This document shows, one piece after another, positions 63,519-64,000 of a stretch of 64,000 bases of DNA. The notes below the pieces were generated by a model that was not told the DNA's origin, did no database searches, and saw only the letters and a list, made by a program, of their open reading frames with translations. Made by a program: the position numbers and the translations under genes. This DNA comes from Streptomyces pluripotens (GTDB taxonomy: Bacteria > Actinomycetota > Actinomycetes > Streptomycetales > Streptomycetaceae). The stretch is taken from NCBI RefSeq assembly GCF_000802245.2, contig NZ_CP021080.1, positions 62,001 through 126,000 of the forward strand, written 5' to 3'. The first letter of the stretch is position 1, and every line of letters begins with the position of its first letter.

Positions 63519-64000
63519 GTGGGAGCACTCCCGATCCTGCTCGCCCTGCTCGCGGCGTTCTCCAACGCCTCGGCCTCGGTGCTGCAGCGGCGGGCCGCAG
63601 CGGACGAACCGGACAGTGGACGAGGTGCTCGGCACGCCGTGCGCTGGCTGGTGAACGTCCTACAGAGGCCGCACTGGTTGGCCGGCGCCGCACTGTTGGG
63701 CCTGTCCACCGTGCTGCAGGCCTCGGCGCTCGCGGTGGGCAGTCTGTCGGTCGTGCAACCGCTGCTGACCAGCGAACTGCTGTTCACCCTGGTGGTGGGC
63801 AGCGTCGTCTTCCACCGCCGTCCCGACCGTCGTACCTGGCTCGCGTTCACGGCCCTGGGCACCGGGCTGGCACTCTTCCTGGCCGCGGCCTCGCCGTCCT
63901 CCGGCCGGGCCACCGCCCCGCCGGGTGCCTGGCTCCTCGCCGGCACCGTGGTGATGGCCGTGGTGGTGGCACTGGTACTGGCCGCGCGCCTGACCGAGGG
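63519..64000 (+). CDS. DMT (EamA-like) family transporter, cut off by the window edge
   Basis: From GTG 63519 the frame is open to the window end (160 codons seen) and reads ALPILLALLAAFSNASASVL, then ALLGLSTVLQASALAVGSL, VVQPLLTSELLFTLVVGSVV and WLAFTALGTGLALFLAAAS, four membrane helices at regular spacing. The pattern of helix pairs with QASALAVGSLSVVQPLL is typical of the drug/metabolite transporter superfamily. The start has only a weak purine run (GGATGAG) upstream. Substrate unknown. Confidence 0.75.
   Translation, partial: MGALPILLALLAAFSNASASVLQRRAAADEPDSGRGARHAVRWLVNVLQRPHWLAGAALLGLSTVLQASALAVGSLSVVQPLLTSELLFTLVVGSVVFHRRPDRRTWLAFTALGTGLALFLAAASPSSGRATAPPGAWLLAGTVVMAVVVALVLAARLTE

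Overview
The window is high-GC actinobacterial DNA. Codon bias, GTG/TTG starts, dense ATGA/GTGA overlaps and the protein families (fused-regulator SpoIIE phosphatase, CBS-BON proteins, DUF574 methyltransferase, DasR-type sites at a chitinase, bL37 micro-protein) all point to Streptomyces or a close relative. No rRNA, tRNA, CRISPR array, transposase or integrase was seen.

Region 1 (1-13 kb) is a stress / low-oxygen block. It holds two TrkA-type NAD-binding proteins behind the tail of a truncated upstream gene, two universal stress proteins, a GH65 disaccharide phosphorylase-type enzyme, two CBS-BON proteins and a group 3b-like [NiFe] hydrogenase operon. The hydrogenase operon runs FeS beta subunit, a frameshifted cyclic-nucleotide-binding protein, FAD/2Fe-2S gamma subunit, small subunit, large subunit, maturation protease.

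Region 2 (about 13.1-26.0 kb) looks like an insertion. It carries a GT2 glycosyltransferase, a PLP dehydratase, and a divergent uptake locus: Dpp/Opp-type ABC transporter with a fused double ATPase and a ROK kinase on one side; ROK repressor, M81 peptidase and CutC on the other. It is flanked by two directly repeated segments of about 190 bp. The left copy is the start and promoter of an intact CBS-BON gene; the right copy is a dead 5-prime remnant of the same gene.

Region 3 (26.1-35 kb) resumes the stress theme. An operon on the + strand encodes an acetyl-CoA-synthetase-like ligase, pyruvate-dehydrogenase E1 alpha and beta, an E2 with two tandem subunit-binding domains, and an acyl carrier protein. 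It is followed by a CBS protein and a GAF-PAS-GAF-SpoIIE phosphatase. A palindrome of the form GGGCC-N4-GGCCC lies upstream of the usp-GH65 unit, the ligase-PDH operon and the CBS gene. A one-mismatch version lies upstream of the hydrogenase operon. This suggests one regulon, possibly under a DevR/OsdR-like dormancy regulator.

Region 4 (35-47 kb) has a 25-codon bL37 ribosomal protein gene, then a lipid kinase and an AGPS-like flavoprotein facing a TetR regulator and a GlpD, which is a plausible ether-lipid or glycerophosphate locus. It continues with a WGR/beta-propeller protein, a serine/threonine dehydratase-like enzyme, a DUF574 methyltransferase and a GCS2-type ligase.

Region 5 (47-64 kb) has an E. 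coli-type argininosuccinate synthase with a likely ARG box, a secreted GH18 chitinase with tandem DasR-like sites, an APC permease, a transpeptidase PBP, a ClC channel and a zinc-ribbon protein that share a TTGCA-N3-TGCAA site beside a MarR gene, an extra CtaD with a small membrane partner, an HpnR-like hopanoid C-3 methylase, an HPP-family membrane protein and the start of a DMT-family transporter.
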